Made by a program: the position numbers and the translations under genes
The notes under the pieces: model-generated
What the model was told of the DNA's origin: nothing
The model's input: only the letters and a program-made list of their open reading frames with translations
The model's database searches: none
Shown here: one piece after another, positions 29,589 to 39,735 of the stretch
Layout of the letters: every line of letters starts with the position of its first letter
Position numbering within the stretch: position 1 is the first letter of the stretch
Assembly (NCBI GenBank): GCA_946965045.2
Contig: OX337237.1
Location: 2,666,001 to 2,730,000, forward strand
Direction: 5' to 3'
Length of the DNA stretch: 64,000 nt
From: Epithemia pelagica
Taxonomy: Eukaryota; Bacillariophyta; Bacillariophyceae; Surirellales; Surirellaceae

Positions 29589-31158
29589 TTAGGCTCCAGC
29601 TTGTGTATTGTAGGTGACGGCATATCGCACGTATTGTTCCGCCATTTCCACTGGAAAAAGCAAGAGATTCCAGGGTGCAGGCAAACTAAAGTTGGAACGG
29701 AATTGCGTATAAAATCCCAGGGCGGCAAAGCCATAGGACATGACCTCGTCCACGACGGAGGATTCATGATTGTCGGGAATGAGGCCAAACAAGTTGATTT
29801 TGTGGTCAATCATGATTTGGTACACCGCACGAGACATCATGAGACCACCCTTGAGCGCCGAGGCTGTGGCGGAAATAATGGATTGAATGTACCAGGCCAA
29901 GGACATGGCAATCATTTTGGTAATCCACGACAAGGTAATGGGAACCCACTTGTCATAGTCGTCCGGAATGATCCTTTGCAATAAGGGTGTAATGAATCTG
30001 TCGCCTGAAAAACAAACAAACAAGAAATCAGACGTGTGTCAGAACCATTCTCGTTTCACCCTGCAGTGACAAGGGAGATTCCGCTCATACGTACAGGGCT
30101 TGTGCAAAAAGTCGGCAATGGCCAAGGCCATGGAAATGGTCTTGGCAAATTTGACCGACAAGACGGCCACGACCGACATCCACACCTTGTACAAGGCGCC
30201 GAGAGCCTTGTCCACTTTTTCAGGATTCATTTTTTTGAGGACGAGCAAGGTTTTGCGTTGCAACAATTCCGTTTGGGAAATTTGATCGACATCGGGAATT
30301 CCATCGCCATCGTCATCCTTTTGATCATCCTTTTTGTTTTCTTCAATAATAATCAGGGCCTCGTCCCCCAAGGCACGCAAGGCTTCCAAAACGGTCTTGC
30401 GACCACTGTATTCGGCGGCCTATAGACAACAATTGCGAGTGTAGTAGTGAAAGAAGAACAGCATCATCCATTAGCAACAACAAGGAGCAGTATCAACATG
30501 GTTGAAGTATCAACATGGTTGACAAAATCAAACGACAAAAAATCAGTGAGACACTAGAGCGTGCGCCTCATTGTGTTTCGCAAGGTTTTCGTTTTGTACG
30601 AGTTCTGGCCACTCCATCCGTTCACCCGTCATCATCGTCATCATCATCGTCCTTCCATGGTTGGGACAATCGTTCACTCACCTGAATGGCAGCAAAGAGG
30701 ACTGGAAAGGTTCCTCCAAAAAAGCAAAAGACGAAACCATAAATGAGCAAAATGTAATTTTGAGGGAGTTTGTTCCAAAACTTGTTGGCGGTTTGCACCA
30801 AGGTAATGCTGCAAGGATCATTGTGAAACAAGGAGTCCGAAAAAGTTTATTTCACATGGACAGGATATTGGGCCATTGCAGGTTCCAGTCCGACCAGCAG
30901 AAAGGAGGAAAACAAGAGTAAGGACGTGAGACACTCTCTCCTTCTCTCGCAACGACTCGACCGACAGGGACACCCTAAAACAGGAGCGCACACACACACC
31001 ACAAAGCAACGACAACACGGCTTTTTTACCACGTACAAGCGAGGAATGAGAAACATGACGGCATTGAAAATGGGTTTGGCAGCACCTCGCAACGCCTTGG
31101 TCAAACCTTCAATCTGTTCGACTGTACTACTACTGGTGTCGGTTTTCTTGTTGCTCAT
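29589..31158 (-). CDS. Conserved multi-pass membrane protein, four exons, function unknown
   Basis: Exons 31037-31158, 30682-30808, 30095-30419 and 29589-30004 join to 329 residues, with frame kept at all three junctions. Hydrophobic segments include FNAVMFLIPRFITLV (spanning the first junction), NYILLIYGFVFCFFGGTFPVLFAAI, WMSVVAVLSVKFAKTISMALAI and WITKMIAMSLAWYIQSIISA. A hydrophilic loop contains KKDDQKDDDGDGIPDVDQ, a DxDxDG pattern reminiscent of calcium-binding loops. No signal peptide is obvious. I do not recognise the family. It diverges from the oxygenase-ankyrin gene. Confidence 0.75.
30005..30094 (-). other. Intron 3 of the four-exon membrane protein gene
   Basis: A 90-bp intron with donor GTACGTATGAG and acceptor TTGTTTTTCAG on the minus strand. 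It splits a Cys codon between HKP and DRFITPLL. Confidence 0.85.
30420..30681 (-). other. Intron 2 of the four-exon membrane protein gene
   Basis: A 262-bp intron with donor GTGAGTGAACG and acceptor GTTGTCTATAG. It is phase 0, between FAAIQ and AAEYSGRK. Confidence 0.85.
30809..31036 (-). other. Intron 1 of the four-exon membrane protein gene
   Basis: A 228-bp intron with donor GTACGTGG and acceptor ATGATCCTTGCAG. Removing it joins FLIPR to FITLVQTANKF in frame. A downstream donor (GTGGTA) would break the frame. Confidence 0.8.
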
Positions 31159-31624
31159 GGTGGAAACTCTCTCTCTATATATAGATCCAACAAACGAATG
31201 ATCCAGGAACGGTGTGATATGTCAAGATTCGTTGCGGCGAATGACACCTGAGAGAAACGACGATACGAATAGAGAATGGGATGAAGTGGTATCTTGTTCC
31301 GAAAAGAAAAGGCGAACGAGACTCGAAAAAATCTTGTCAAAGATCTCGAGCGCGACTCCCAGTCCCGCCACGGTCATGGAACAGAACACTAAACATGTTG
31401 TGTACCAATATCGAAAAAAGTGTACTAAAGAAGAATCTTTCGCCGTGACTGAACCCAGTCCCGCCAAAGTCAAGAAAGAACGACTATAGAGAAAGTTGTA
31501 AGTATATAGAGTAAAGTGTACACTAGATGGCCTCTTAGACCGTGACTGAGAAACCAGACTGGAATATGTGAGTATGGCACCAAGGATGGGAAAGCTGGGA
31601 CGATAGTCTTGACACACCCTCACA
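31159..31624. promoter_or_regulatory. Divergent promoter region (membrane protein / oxygenase-ankyrin)
   Basis: These 466 bases lie between two divergent start codons. A CTCTCTCTATATATAGATC tract about 15-25 bases before the minus-strand ATG could be a core promoter element. No gene is supported inside. Confidence 0.4.
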
Positions 31625-33659
31625 ATGAGAAAAAAACCAAAGATGACGGTTGCGGCGGCTGGCGAATGCCAAACTAGATGGTCCACAATACATCGACGGT
31701 CTGCCAAGAGAAGAATGCTGCTCGTGAATCGAGGTTTTGTATGGCTCGTGGTAGTGGTGATTTGGTCTTGTTTGTGGGAAACTCAGAATGGAATGCCGTG
31801 TGTTGCTGCAGCGGCGGCGCAGGCGCAGCCCAAAGACCAAGAACAAGGAAAGCATGATAGTCTAAACGAAAATGAAAGGAAAGAGAATGTCCACAACCAA
31901 GATGAAACTCCTCATCCGCAAGAGATCAACACAAAGGAACAACAACAAACGGCCACAGGAGAAGCATCGGACCGGAACAAGAACCCTCCTGTCTCCTTGG
32001 CCTGGCCCATTCATTCGCAAGCAGACCTTTCCTTAATGTCTGGACACGATCAAGAACGTTATCAAGAATTTTTGCACTCGTGTCGCTTGTCAGCCGCAGG
32101 AACACTGCACGACGACGACGACAAGCCGAATCCATGTCGTCGTCACGAGGCCGAACGCTTGGCCATGAATCGGTTGCAACCATCTCAAATGACCAATTTT
32201 ACGGCTGCTGGATATGCCAAGGTGACCATTCCTCCTCGTGCCTGGCAAGTTTTGCAACGTGTATGGAAGCAATACCGTGCATCCATTTCGAATCGACAGT
32301 CCAAAGAAGCAGCAGCAACAGCAGAAGAGGAGGATCCAACCGAGTCGTCGTCGTCGTCGTCCTTGCCAGCGGACATGCACTCTTCGACTGCGTCCTTGTA
32401 TCAAATTCATCGTCGCGAACAATGGGAAGCCGGATCGATTTATACCAATTCCTGGTCCAGTCCAACCGACATGTTGGATATTCATGGCATTTTGACACCC
32501 ACACAGGTCCGACAATTGGAATGGGACGTGCAACAAGTCTTGGAACCCTGGTCCGGTGTTTCCTTGGTACCCACTTCCACCTATGGCATTCGCATTTATC
32601 GACGTGATAGCATCTTGACACCGCATGTCGATCGATTGCCCTTGGTGATTTCCGCCATTTTGCACATTGCGCACAAGGACAACGATGACGACGACGACAC
32701 GGGAGAATGGCCTTTGCAAGTCTGGGGACACAATGGACAGGTTCAAAATGTCACCTTACAACCAGGAGAAATGCTCTTGTACGAAAGTCATTCCATCATT
32801 CATGGACGACCCTATCCTTTGCAACAAGAGTATTATGCCAATTTGTTTCTTCATTTTGAACCCATTGGATATACCTATCGACAAGAACACGGCCAATCAC
32901 CACCATCATCGGTAGAATCCTTGCCACACAAAAAAGAAGAAGAATCCTTGGCCACCAAATTTCAACGCTTGCTTCAAGTCTATTCCAGCAATTCGCACCC
33001 TCCCCTGCAACAACCACCGCGGGACGCGGATATTCGATTGCCACCCTACTTGTGGAAGAATCGGCAGGACAATGACAACCCGGAAGATGCGACCCTGCAA
33101 GCGACATTGGAACGACGATGGAAACAGGATTATGATTTTGTCCGAGATTACACTCTCAAAGAGACCGATAACAAACCCAAAACACAAGTCAAGACCAAGT
33201 ACGTATATACCGAATGAACGTGTTGTTTGGCCCATTTCCAATATCATCCAGTATCACAGCGTATTCATTTTTCTCATGCTGTCCTGTTTGCTGTTGCTAC
33301 TGTGTTTTCCTTCGGGCTATTTTGTATGCTGCTTTTTCTTCTTTAGAGGCGTGACCAGTGCGCACACGCTAGCAGCCACGGGGAACTTGGTCGGCTTTCA
33401 GGATGCCGTCAAGGGCGATCCATCCTTGTTGGATAAGGCCGATGCCAATGGGTGGAAACCCATTCACGAGGCGGCTCGGGGTGGACATACCAAAGTTTTG
33501 CAATATTTGATTGAAAAGGGTGCCGATGTCAATGAACGGACCAATCGGGGACAAGGTGCTACACCACTCTGGTGGGTTTTGCAATACTTTCCCGAAAACC
33601 ATGCCGCTGTTCAATTGCTACGACGACATGGTGCCATTGCGCTCGCTCCAAGGGCCTAG
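31625..33659 (+). CDS. 2-oxoglutarate/Fe(II) oxygenase with C-terminal ankyrin repeats, two exons
   Basis: Joining 31625-33198 and 33347-33659 gives 628 residues. The N terminus has one hydrophobic segment (RGFVWLVVVVIWSCLW), a signal anchor or signal peptide. A prolyl-4-hydroxylase-like domain covers about 275-425. RIYRRDSILTPHVDRLPLV gives the HxD iron ligands H334 and D336, and GEMLLYESHSIIHGRPYPL gives distal H393 and the 2-oxoglutarate-binding R395. Exon 2 adds two ankyrin-like units (GNLVGFQDAVKGDPSLLDKA; GWKPIHEAARGGHTKVLQYL followed by IEKGADVNERT). Such enzymes hydroxylate protein prolines, here probably in the secretory pathway. The substrate is unknown. Confidence 0.85.
33199..33346 (+). 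other. Intron of the oxygenase-ankyrin gene
   Basis: A 148-bp intron with donor GTACGTATA and a long pyrimidine tract ending TTCTTCTTTAG. It joins QVKTK to GVTSAHTLAATG in frame. Without splicing the first exon stops at 33217, and the ankyrin part would lack a start. Confidence 0.9.
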
Positions 33660-33808
33660 GTAGTCGGATCAAAACCAAAGAGTAGGGAGTCTTACAAAAT
33701 GCAAACTAACTTTGAATAGCAATAAGCGCACAATTCGGTTTCTTCAACGATATCTTCCCCAGTGGCGACATGTGCTACGTTGTGTCACTAGCGTCTGACA
33801 TGTACGCT

Positions 33809-36172
33809 TCAATAATGAGCCGCCGTGTTCATTTCACCGTTTCGTGTCGCATCTTCATATTGGGCCAATCCGTTCATCCCCCGACCGTGACACTGACTTC
33901 TATCGTGCCCTTCATAGTGACCACCCGGTAATTGACCTCGAGCCAACTCCACAGTCCCATCGTCTTCGCCATTCAGCAACGACAACGAGGCTAAGTTACA
34001 ATAATTAACAAAGCTTAGAAACCTCCTCCCCCTGTTATCGTGGGCCGTCGTCCAGTAATGAACGGCGCTTCGTGCCCAGTAAGGAATGTTGGCCAACCAT
34101 TGAGTGGCCCCTTGCACGGTCAAATCCTCATTAGTTCCACAACCAACTCCAAACACAACGCCCAATCTAGCCAATTCTGATAAGTTGGTTCCTTGGTACG
34201 GAGAACCTACAGATTGGATGAGGTTATTTCCCCCAAATGAGGCAACATCCAAGCACGACCAGTAATAGGAATACAAATGCAAGGCGGCCAACCCTCCCTG
34301 CGAATGGGCCACAATACCGCAGCTGATGATATCGTGTTGCATGGCAAATATCCCAATCTTGAGGGCAAATTCCTCATTGGACCAATTGTTTAAGCCATCG
34401 GTGCTTCCCAACAAACGCATTCGTCTTCGCCTCTGAGGAGGAGCACCCAAGCGACGCCCATGACGAGCATCGCCCCCATTTCCCGAGATTAGAACATCTC
34501 CAGGATCCGAAAAAGGAATAGCATCTGAGAACGAGTCTAAAGGAAATGGATTCTCTTCGGCGCTGCAGAAACAAAAAAAAGAACGGTCAATCATAAGAGT
34601 CTGATATCCCTTGTCAAGACGCAAGCTTACATTTGATCGCATTAGGCGGCACTCACCAGTAACCATGAACAAGAATCTTTTTGTGATTGTGAGGCATTGT
34701 CTCCCCTTGCTCCAGGCGACGACGCATATGACGAACTTCTTCGGGAACTCGACCATGTTTCATTTCTTCTGAAACATTTTTTTCGTCCTCTGTGGGAGGG
34801 TTGGAGAGGAGCTCTTTGTGTTGATCAATGGCGGGATCAGTGGGCCCTGAGAGATGAGCAATGACGCGATAGGAATCGAGGGTATCAATAATCACCGCAT
34901 CAGGCACGACAATTTTCCAACACGAAGAATCTGGACAAGAAGGGTTGCTACTGTCACCAAATCCAGCCTTGTTCAAGATTGAGCGAATCCATCCTCCATG
35001 CAAATTCAGAACAAAGTCGCGTGTCAGTGCTCGAAGCTCAATACGGCTCTCCTCCAAGATTCCCTGTCCATCGACTTCGACAGCAACCATTGCCTTTAAG
35101 AGAAACCCCCGTTCTGTGTCCATAATGCTCTGCATTTCTGCATCATTGCCCTTGAATTTAAAGTGAAGATCACCGTCGCTGTCCACATGCGCCGAATCAA
35201 GCTTCAAAGATGCAAGATCACTTAGCTCTAGAGAGTTGTCTCTCGTTTCAATTACAATCGATCGATAGACCTTTTCCCCAGTAGCGGGGACTTCAATTTC
35301 GGCTTGTGCCAATATGATATCACCCGCCTCACCAAAATCATATTGCAAGCCTGATTCTGTTTCATCGTGAATATGAACCTGCTTGCTTTCCACCAGGCCT
35401 CGTCGACGTCCCGAGCCTTCCGACGGTTCCTGGACAAAGGCCTTGGCTTGTAACTCATGGGTCGCTGTTTGAGTGGTTAACACAACGGTTCCAGTTCTTC
35501 GGGGGTTTGAAGAGGACGAAGAATCAGCCACGGAAGTGGAAACTTGGTATCCAACTTCCACACCACTGTAGTCCTTGTAAGCAACCATGACGTCTACCTT
35601 CTCGGAACACCGGAGGATCATTTCACCTCCTGTGCTAGGGATATTTTGAAAGGAAAACCCTTTTGCTGTTGTTCCGTCGTCATGGTTGTCATTTCTGCAG
35701 AGATTGATAACGAAAATGAGAAAGCGTGTAATGAGATGACGAAAATCAAACATATCCTTGCAAATTATAACTAAAACACTTGTACTTACACTGCAGAAAA
35801 TATGTTGGTATAGGTATCCAAGTCGAGATTGATCGTTCCTCCACTCGCTTCCAGCAAAGAACTTGCAGTGACAAATACCTCTGCCTTGGGATTGTTGATG
35901 AGGCCAATATAGCCAATCCCTTCACCGGCAGACAGTGGTATTCGAAGTGGACCCTCCTCCGCCTCTTTATCAGAGCGAGAAGGGCAGCGTCCCAGAAAGA
36001 TCACAGAGTCACTCAAGAAAGGCTCTGGATCTTCCTCCACAAGGCTTCGGCGATGCTGGGGCATTAACTCCGCCGTCATTTTGGGTCGGAGCTCAACCTC
36101 CTCGGACAGGACATGACGAGTACCGAGAAGCACAAGGAAAAGAATCGACTGAACGAGAGCGAGAGAACACAT
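33809..36172 (-). CDS. Secreted alpha/beta-hydrolase of the conditioned-medium-factor type, three exons
   Basis: Exons 35790-36172, 34657-35694 and 33809-34562 join to 724 residues. The N terminus is a signal peptide (LALVQSILFLVLLG). About 430 residues of beta-rich sequence follow, with paired comparisons such as FVTASSLLEASGGTINLDL and EMILRCSEKVDVMVAY. The hydrolase part starts at KILVHGYCAEENPFP, which is created by the second splice. It continues with the nucleophile elbow GIVAHSQGGLAALHL, SVGSPYQGTNLSELA, GVGCGTNEDLTVQGA, YCNLASLSLLNGEDDGTVEL and GQLPGGHYEGH. HGYC and VGSPYQGT match proteins I recall as conditioned-medium-factor-like lipases. Lipid substrate and biological role are unproven. 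Confidence 0.8.
34563..34656 (-). other. Intron 2 of the conditioned-medium-factor-like gene
   Basis: A 94-bp intron with donor GTGAGTGCC and acceptor TTTGTTTCTGCAG. It completes the Cys of the family HGYC motif, which strongly supports the junction. Confidence 0.9.
35695..35789 (-). other. Intron 1 of the conditioned-medium-factor-like gene
   Basis: A 95-bp intron with donor GTAAGTACAAG and acceptor CAATCTCTGCAG. It completes a Val codon between NIFSA and NDNHDDG. Confidence 0.85.
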
Positions 36173-36918
36173 TTTGATTTGATCAATATTATTTGTGAAC
36201 CAATGGAATGCGAGAGGATCAGCCAGTCCCTCAGACAATGAATCCAGCGTCAAGTCCCTGAAGAAAGCCGAAGAAGCGATAAATGGGAGAGATCGTGGAT
36301 GATTTCTCCTCAAGCTTCTCAAATACTGTGATGATGCGACTTGCCACTTGCCTCAACACTTGCACCACGTTGGAACTGGAACGACGCGGAAAAAGCCGTC
36401 GTCTGATGAGAGATGACAAAAAGGTGAGGAAAGAATTGGTTGGGGGTTCGGGTCCACAAGTCCAAAATCAAAAGGGCAATTGTGGATCATGACTGGCCCG
36501 GCGATATCGACTGACTCAGACTCAGAGCACTTTCTTCGGGTCTCAATCATAATTGCCCCCAACGAAATCTTGCAGGGCACACGCTTTTCATTTGAGATGA
36601 GAATCCTTTCTACAAAAAAATTAGAAGCACAACAAAGGAGAAGGGAGAAGCCCAAAGCCGAGATATCCGGTACTCCTCTAGCTCCCGCTTCACGCATTGG
36701 TCGTTGAATTCGTTACATTTTGGAACGACTCATCTTTCCCCTTTCCACGAAAAACAGCAATTCCAGGTTCCAAGAACGACAAAACTTCTCTTCTTTTATT
36801 CAATGTGGTCTCCCGCGTTGGCCACCTGGTTTTGCATGCTCCATACACGTCGTCCTTCCTTCAATTAACGCCACTTGCGCGTTCCTATAGCTAGAGTCTG
36901 TGAGACCATAGTACGATA
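36173..36918. other. Intergenic region, no gene supported
   Basis: These 746 bases hold the promoter side of the hydrolase gene and the 3' side of PEX16. Frames at 36283-36492 (+) and 36353-36697 (-) overlap each other and have no recognisable content. Confidence 0.45.
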
Positions 36919-38292
36919 TCATCCTTCTTCCAAGCGATAGTCTTTCCACCACCAGATCCAATCCATGTAATAGGCAGTCAACAGAGGTCCCAGGAATGGA
37001 ATCCATTGGTCGATTGTTGCATTGGACCGGGTCAAGAAGGGTTGCGTAATGACATCCCAAAAGGGTGATCGTAGGAGGTGCAACCACAATCGCCCTTGAC
37101 GACGATTCCATTCGTTTCGAGTCGGTGACTGAAACGCAGTCTTGGAATGTGCCACTACTGCAGGTGGGTGACCACGTCGTAGTTTGACCAACCACAAGAG
37201 CAACAGAGATGCGACATCCATACCCACGGATTGAACCCAACAAGACCAGAGTAAAGTGCTTGTCCTTGCATTCGTTGTAGAGCGATTGCTCCTGTCCTTG
37301 GCGTCATGGTGGTTTGTTTCATCGCTATTGGATCCCTTGACGATTCGAAGCTTCATTTCAGCTTGCAACAAGGGTCGTAGAATGTACAAGAGTTCACCCA
37401 GGAGCAGCAACAATCGTTGTTTCCACCACGACGAGTTGCGTGATGATGGTTTGTCGTGTTGCGACAGGGGCCTCCAAACATAGCGTGTTCCAGTGCGTCG
37501 ACCAACGTGGGTATTGTAGGTTCGATGCCGCTCTTCTTGCTGGAGGCTCCAGGATGCACTGGACCAATAACCATGAGAAGACGCACGGGGTTGGGCCAAC
37601 CAACGACCTCCATTCGATTGAAAGCAATCCTCCTGGTTCGTTGTCTTTACTAAATCCTTCTGAAACCAACGCTTCCACAACAAGGCGGCTCGTAGAATAA
37701 ATTTGATGCGTTCCCAAAATTGTTCGTTTTGTGCGCTTGCGAGATTCAGAGCATCGCAAGATGCACCATGGTGCCAGGACATTAGGAGGGGCCATAAACT
37801 TTGAATCGTGGACAAGGTTAATGGTATAGCCAGAGAAGTGGAACATGAAGGCGAGGGAGAAGAAGAGCGATTGTTGCTCTCGCCACCACTCGTGCTGTGG
37901 TGGTTGTTGCTGCTGCTGAGTGCTAGATCCAAGGCAAGGCGATGGAGTTGAAGCAAGGCCCAAAGGAGAGATCGAGTCGTCTGTTTGAGGCGTGTGGCCA
38001 CCGATGTAGTACGCTCCGAGCTATTGGAAACGGCAGTGGGAAAAATCCAGCACCAATCGCATATTCGTTCCAACAAGGCATCCAACAGCCACAAGCGAGA
38101 TCGATGGCAATGGGCCCAATGAACATAGCGTTTCCAAAGAATCTCCAGGTGCTCCGTCCAGCGCTGTGTTGCTTGGGACGAAAATTGAAGTCTCTCCTCA
38201 CGAGTTTCACTATTGGAACATGTTTCCTGTTGCGATAATGGGTTGTCAAAGGAGGCCAGAGTCTGTGCATGATCTTGCCTTGACTGTGACAT
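36919..38292 (-). CDS. PEX16: Peroxin-16, peroxisomal membrane biogenesis
   Basis: This is a 457-residue single-exon protein. PEX16 is an integral ER/peroxisome membrane protein that recruits PEX3 and membrane proteins during peroxisome formation. Family landmarks lie in order: an N-terminal helical WTEHLEILWKRYVHWAH; FILRAALLWKRW near 200; YNTHVGRRTGTRYVW near 265; LLLLLGELLYILRPLLQ near 300, the most conserved block; and GRLWLHLLRSPFWDVI followed by FLGPLLTAYYMDWIWWW at the C terminus. Ser- and Asn-rich insertions make it longer than the roughly 340-residue animal protein. Confidence 0.8.
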   Translation of the reverse strand: MSQSRQDHAQTLASFDNPLSQQETCSNSETREERLQFSSQATQRWTEHLEILWKRYVHWAHCHRSRLWLLDALLERICDWCWIFPTAVSNSSERTTSVATRLKQTTRSLLWALLQLHRLALDLALSSSNNHHSTSGGESNNRSSSPSPSCSTSLAIPLTLSTIQSLWPLLMSWHHGASCDALNLASAQNEQFWERIKFILRAALLWKRWFQKDLVKTTNQEDCFQSNGGRWLAQPRASSHGYWSSASWSLQQEERHRTYNTHVGRRTGTRYVWRPLSQHDKPSSRNSSWWKQRLLLLLGELLYILRPLLQAEMKLRIVKGSNSDETNHHDAKDRSNRSTTNARTSTLLWSCWVQSVGMDVASLLLLWLVKLRRGHPPAVVAHSKTAFQSPTRNEWNRRQGRLWLHLLRSPFWDVITQPFLTRSNATIDQWIPFLGPLLTAYYMDWIWWWKDYRLEEG

Positions 38293-39118
38293 TGATCGGA
38301 ATGGCGCAAGGAAAGGAAATCACTCGCGGTGAGTGTCGTTGAGATGATCCAAGCTCTTCTCCTGCCTCAATATTCCTGTTGATATGGTTGGTTTGTCCTT
38401 GTCTCTAGAGATGAGGTATGGAAGCATTCTATACCATTGACCCATACTATGTACTCATCTTCATCGTTCGATCATCCCGCCATCCCCATCATCGACGAAA
38501 ATGTGATGCCGGAATACAATAATGAAATTTGAATTTAAATTCAAAATTCAAGGTTTTTTGATATCGACACCACAATGGTATCCTTTTCCAGACTGGTTCC
38601 GGCCTCCATCAACAATGAAGTCCTTCCTTCGGACTAAATACTTTTGGATGACGCATCACGATCGAAGACTCTCTTTATAGTGAGGCGCGGCTGCGGCGAA
38701 GGAAGCTGATGTGAACGTACTTTTCCCAAGAATCAAAGACGATCAAATACTCGATAGTCGATAGACAGAAACAATCAAATTCTTGGGGCGACTGCTACTG
38801 CGGGCACGTCTTTGTTTATCGCCCATGATGAATTGACGGAACCATAAACCAAACTACAATGATAACTCGTTAGAGTTTGTTGAATCTCGGAATCAAACGT
38901 GCACCTTTCTCTCGAACACCCAGAAGGTATCTTTAACCATCGATGGAGAGTCCGGACAAACACAGGCTCTAGCCTTCCCTTTGCTCGGAACCCTGGGATA
39001 TGTAAAAACACATTCTAAGAATAATGCACACATAAGAATTTGATATCTTCAAGGAGAAAAAAGGGTGTCTAATTTAGGACAACAGCAGTTAGCTATGAAC
39101 GCCAAAGCGATCAACAGC
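38293..39118. other. Intergenic region between PEX16 and FCP genes
   Basis: About 820 bases with no supported gene. TTGAATTTAAATTCAA at 38529-38544 is a perfect 16-bp palindrome in an AT-rich patch. A 78-codon minus-strand frame at 38775-39011 has no family support. Confidence 0.45.
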
Positions 39119-39735
39119 TTAGTTGGGGAAGAAGTCTTCGACATTGCCAAGCTTGTCGTGGACCATAGGGCCAACATACCCATTTGGGCGGCACGGCCTT
39201 GGTTCAATTCAACAGCACGCTTGGTCAACTTGGTCTCTTCATCGAACGAGTCCCAGCCAAAGTCAAGGGCGCCGTTACGGAAGTCACCGACGAATTCACC
39301 GGGTTCGGCACCGTTGGCGGAGTCCTTCATGACGAAGAGTTCCAAGAAACCAACAAAGGCCAAGACTTGGAGGGCTCCGGCAACAGGGACAGAGAAAGAG
39401 GCATCCCAGCCGTATCCGAGGTCGGAGAACTTGGTGCCAGAGTAGTCAATGTCACCAGGGAGGTAGATACCGGCGGCGTTGACCAAGTATCCGACAACAC
39501 CCAACATACAGATGCGGCCGTGCTTGATCTCGACGTAACGGAGGCGGTCGAACTTTTCTTGGTCACCATCGGCAACAAGGCCAAGGGGATCGAAGAAGCC
39601 AAGAGGAGCTTGGGCGCCCAATTCGTCCTCGAAGGCCTTCAAGGCAGAGGAGGAGGCCTTTTGGGAGGCAGGGGCGAAAGCGGCGGCGGCGGCGATGAGG
39701 GAGGCGAAAACAGCAGACTTCTGACTTAATCTTTC
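39119..39735 (-). pseudogene. Damaged FCP light-harvesting gene (no ATG, 1-base deletion near the 3' end)
   Basis: The frame encodes the FCP import motif (AAAAAFAPASQK), the first chlorophyll-binding helix (LRYVEIKHGRICMLGVVGYL), helix 2 (LAFVGFLELFVMKD) and helix 3 (AVELNQGRAAQMGMLAL). Two problems are visible against the intact gene at 41127. The position of its start Met (MKSA) is CAG-AAG-TCT here, and no in-frame ATG precedes it. After LALL-equivalent codons, GCCCTATGG replaces GCCCTTATGG, a one-base loss that shifts the last 17 or so codons. Without that shift the frame would close at 39121-39119. In its present frame it runs on to 39049. A 5' exon ending at the CAG is possible, so it could still be a gene with an unseen first exon plus a sequencing error. 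Confidence 0.75.
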
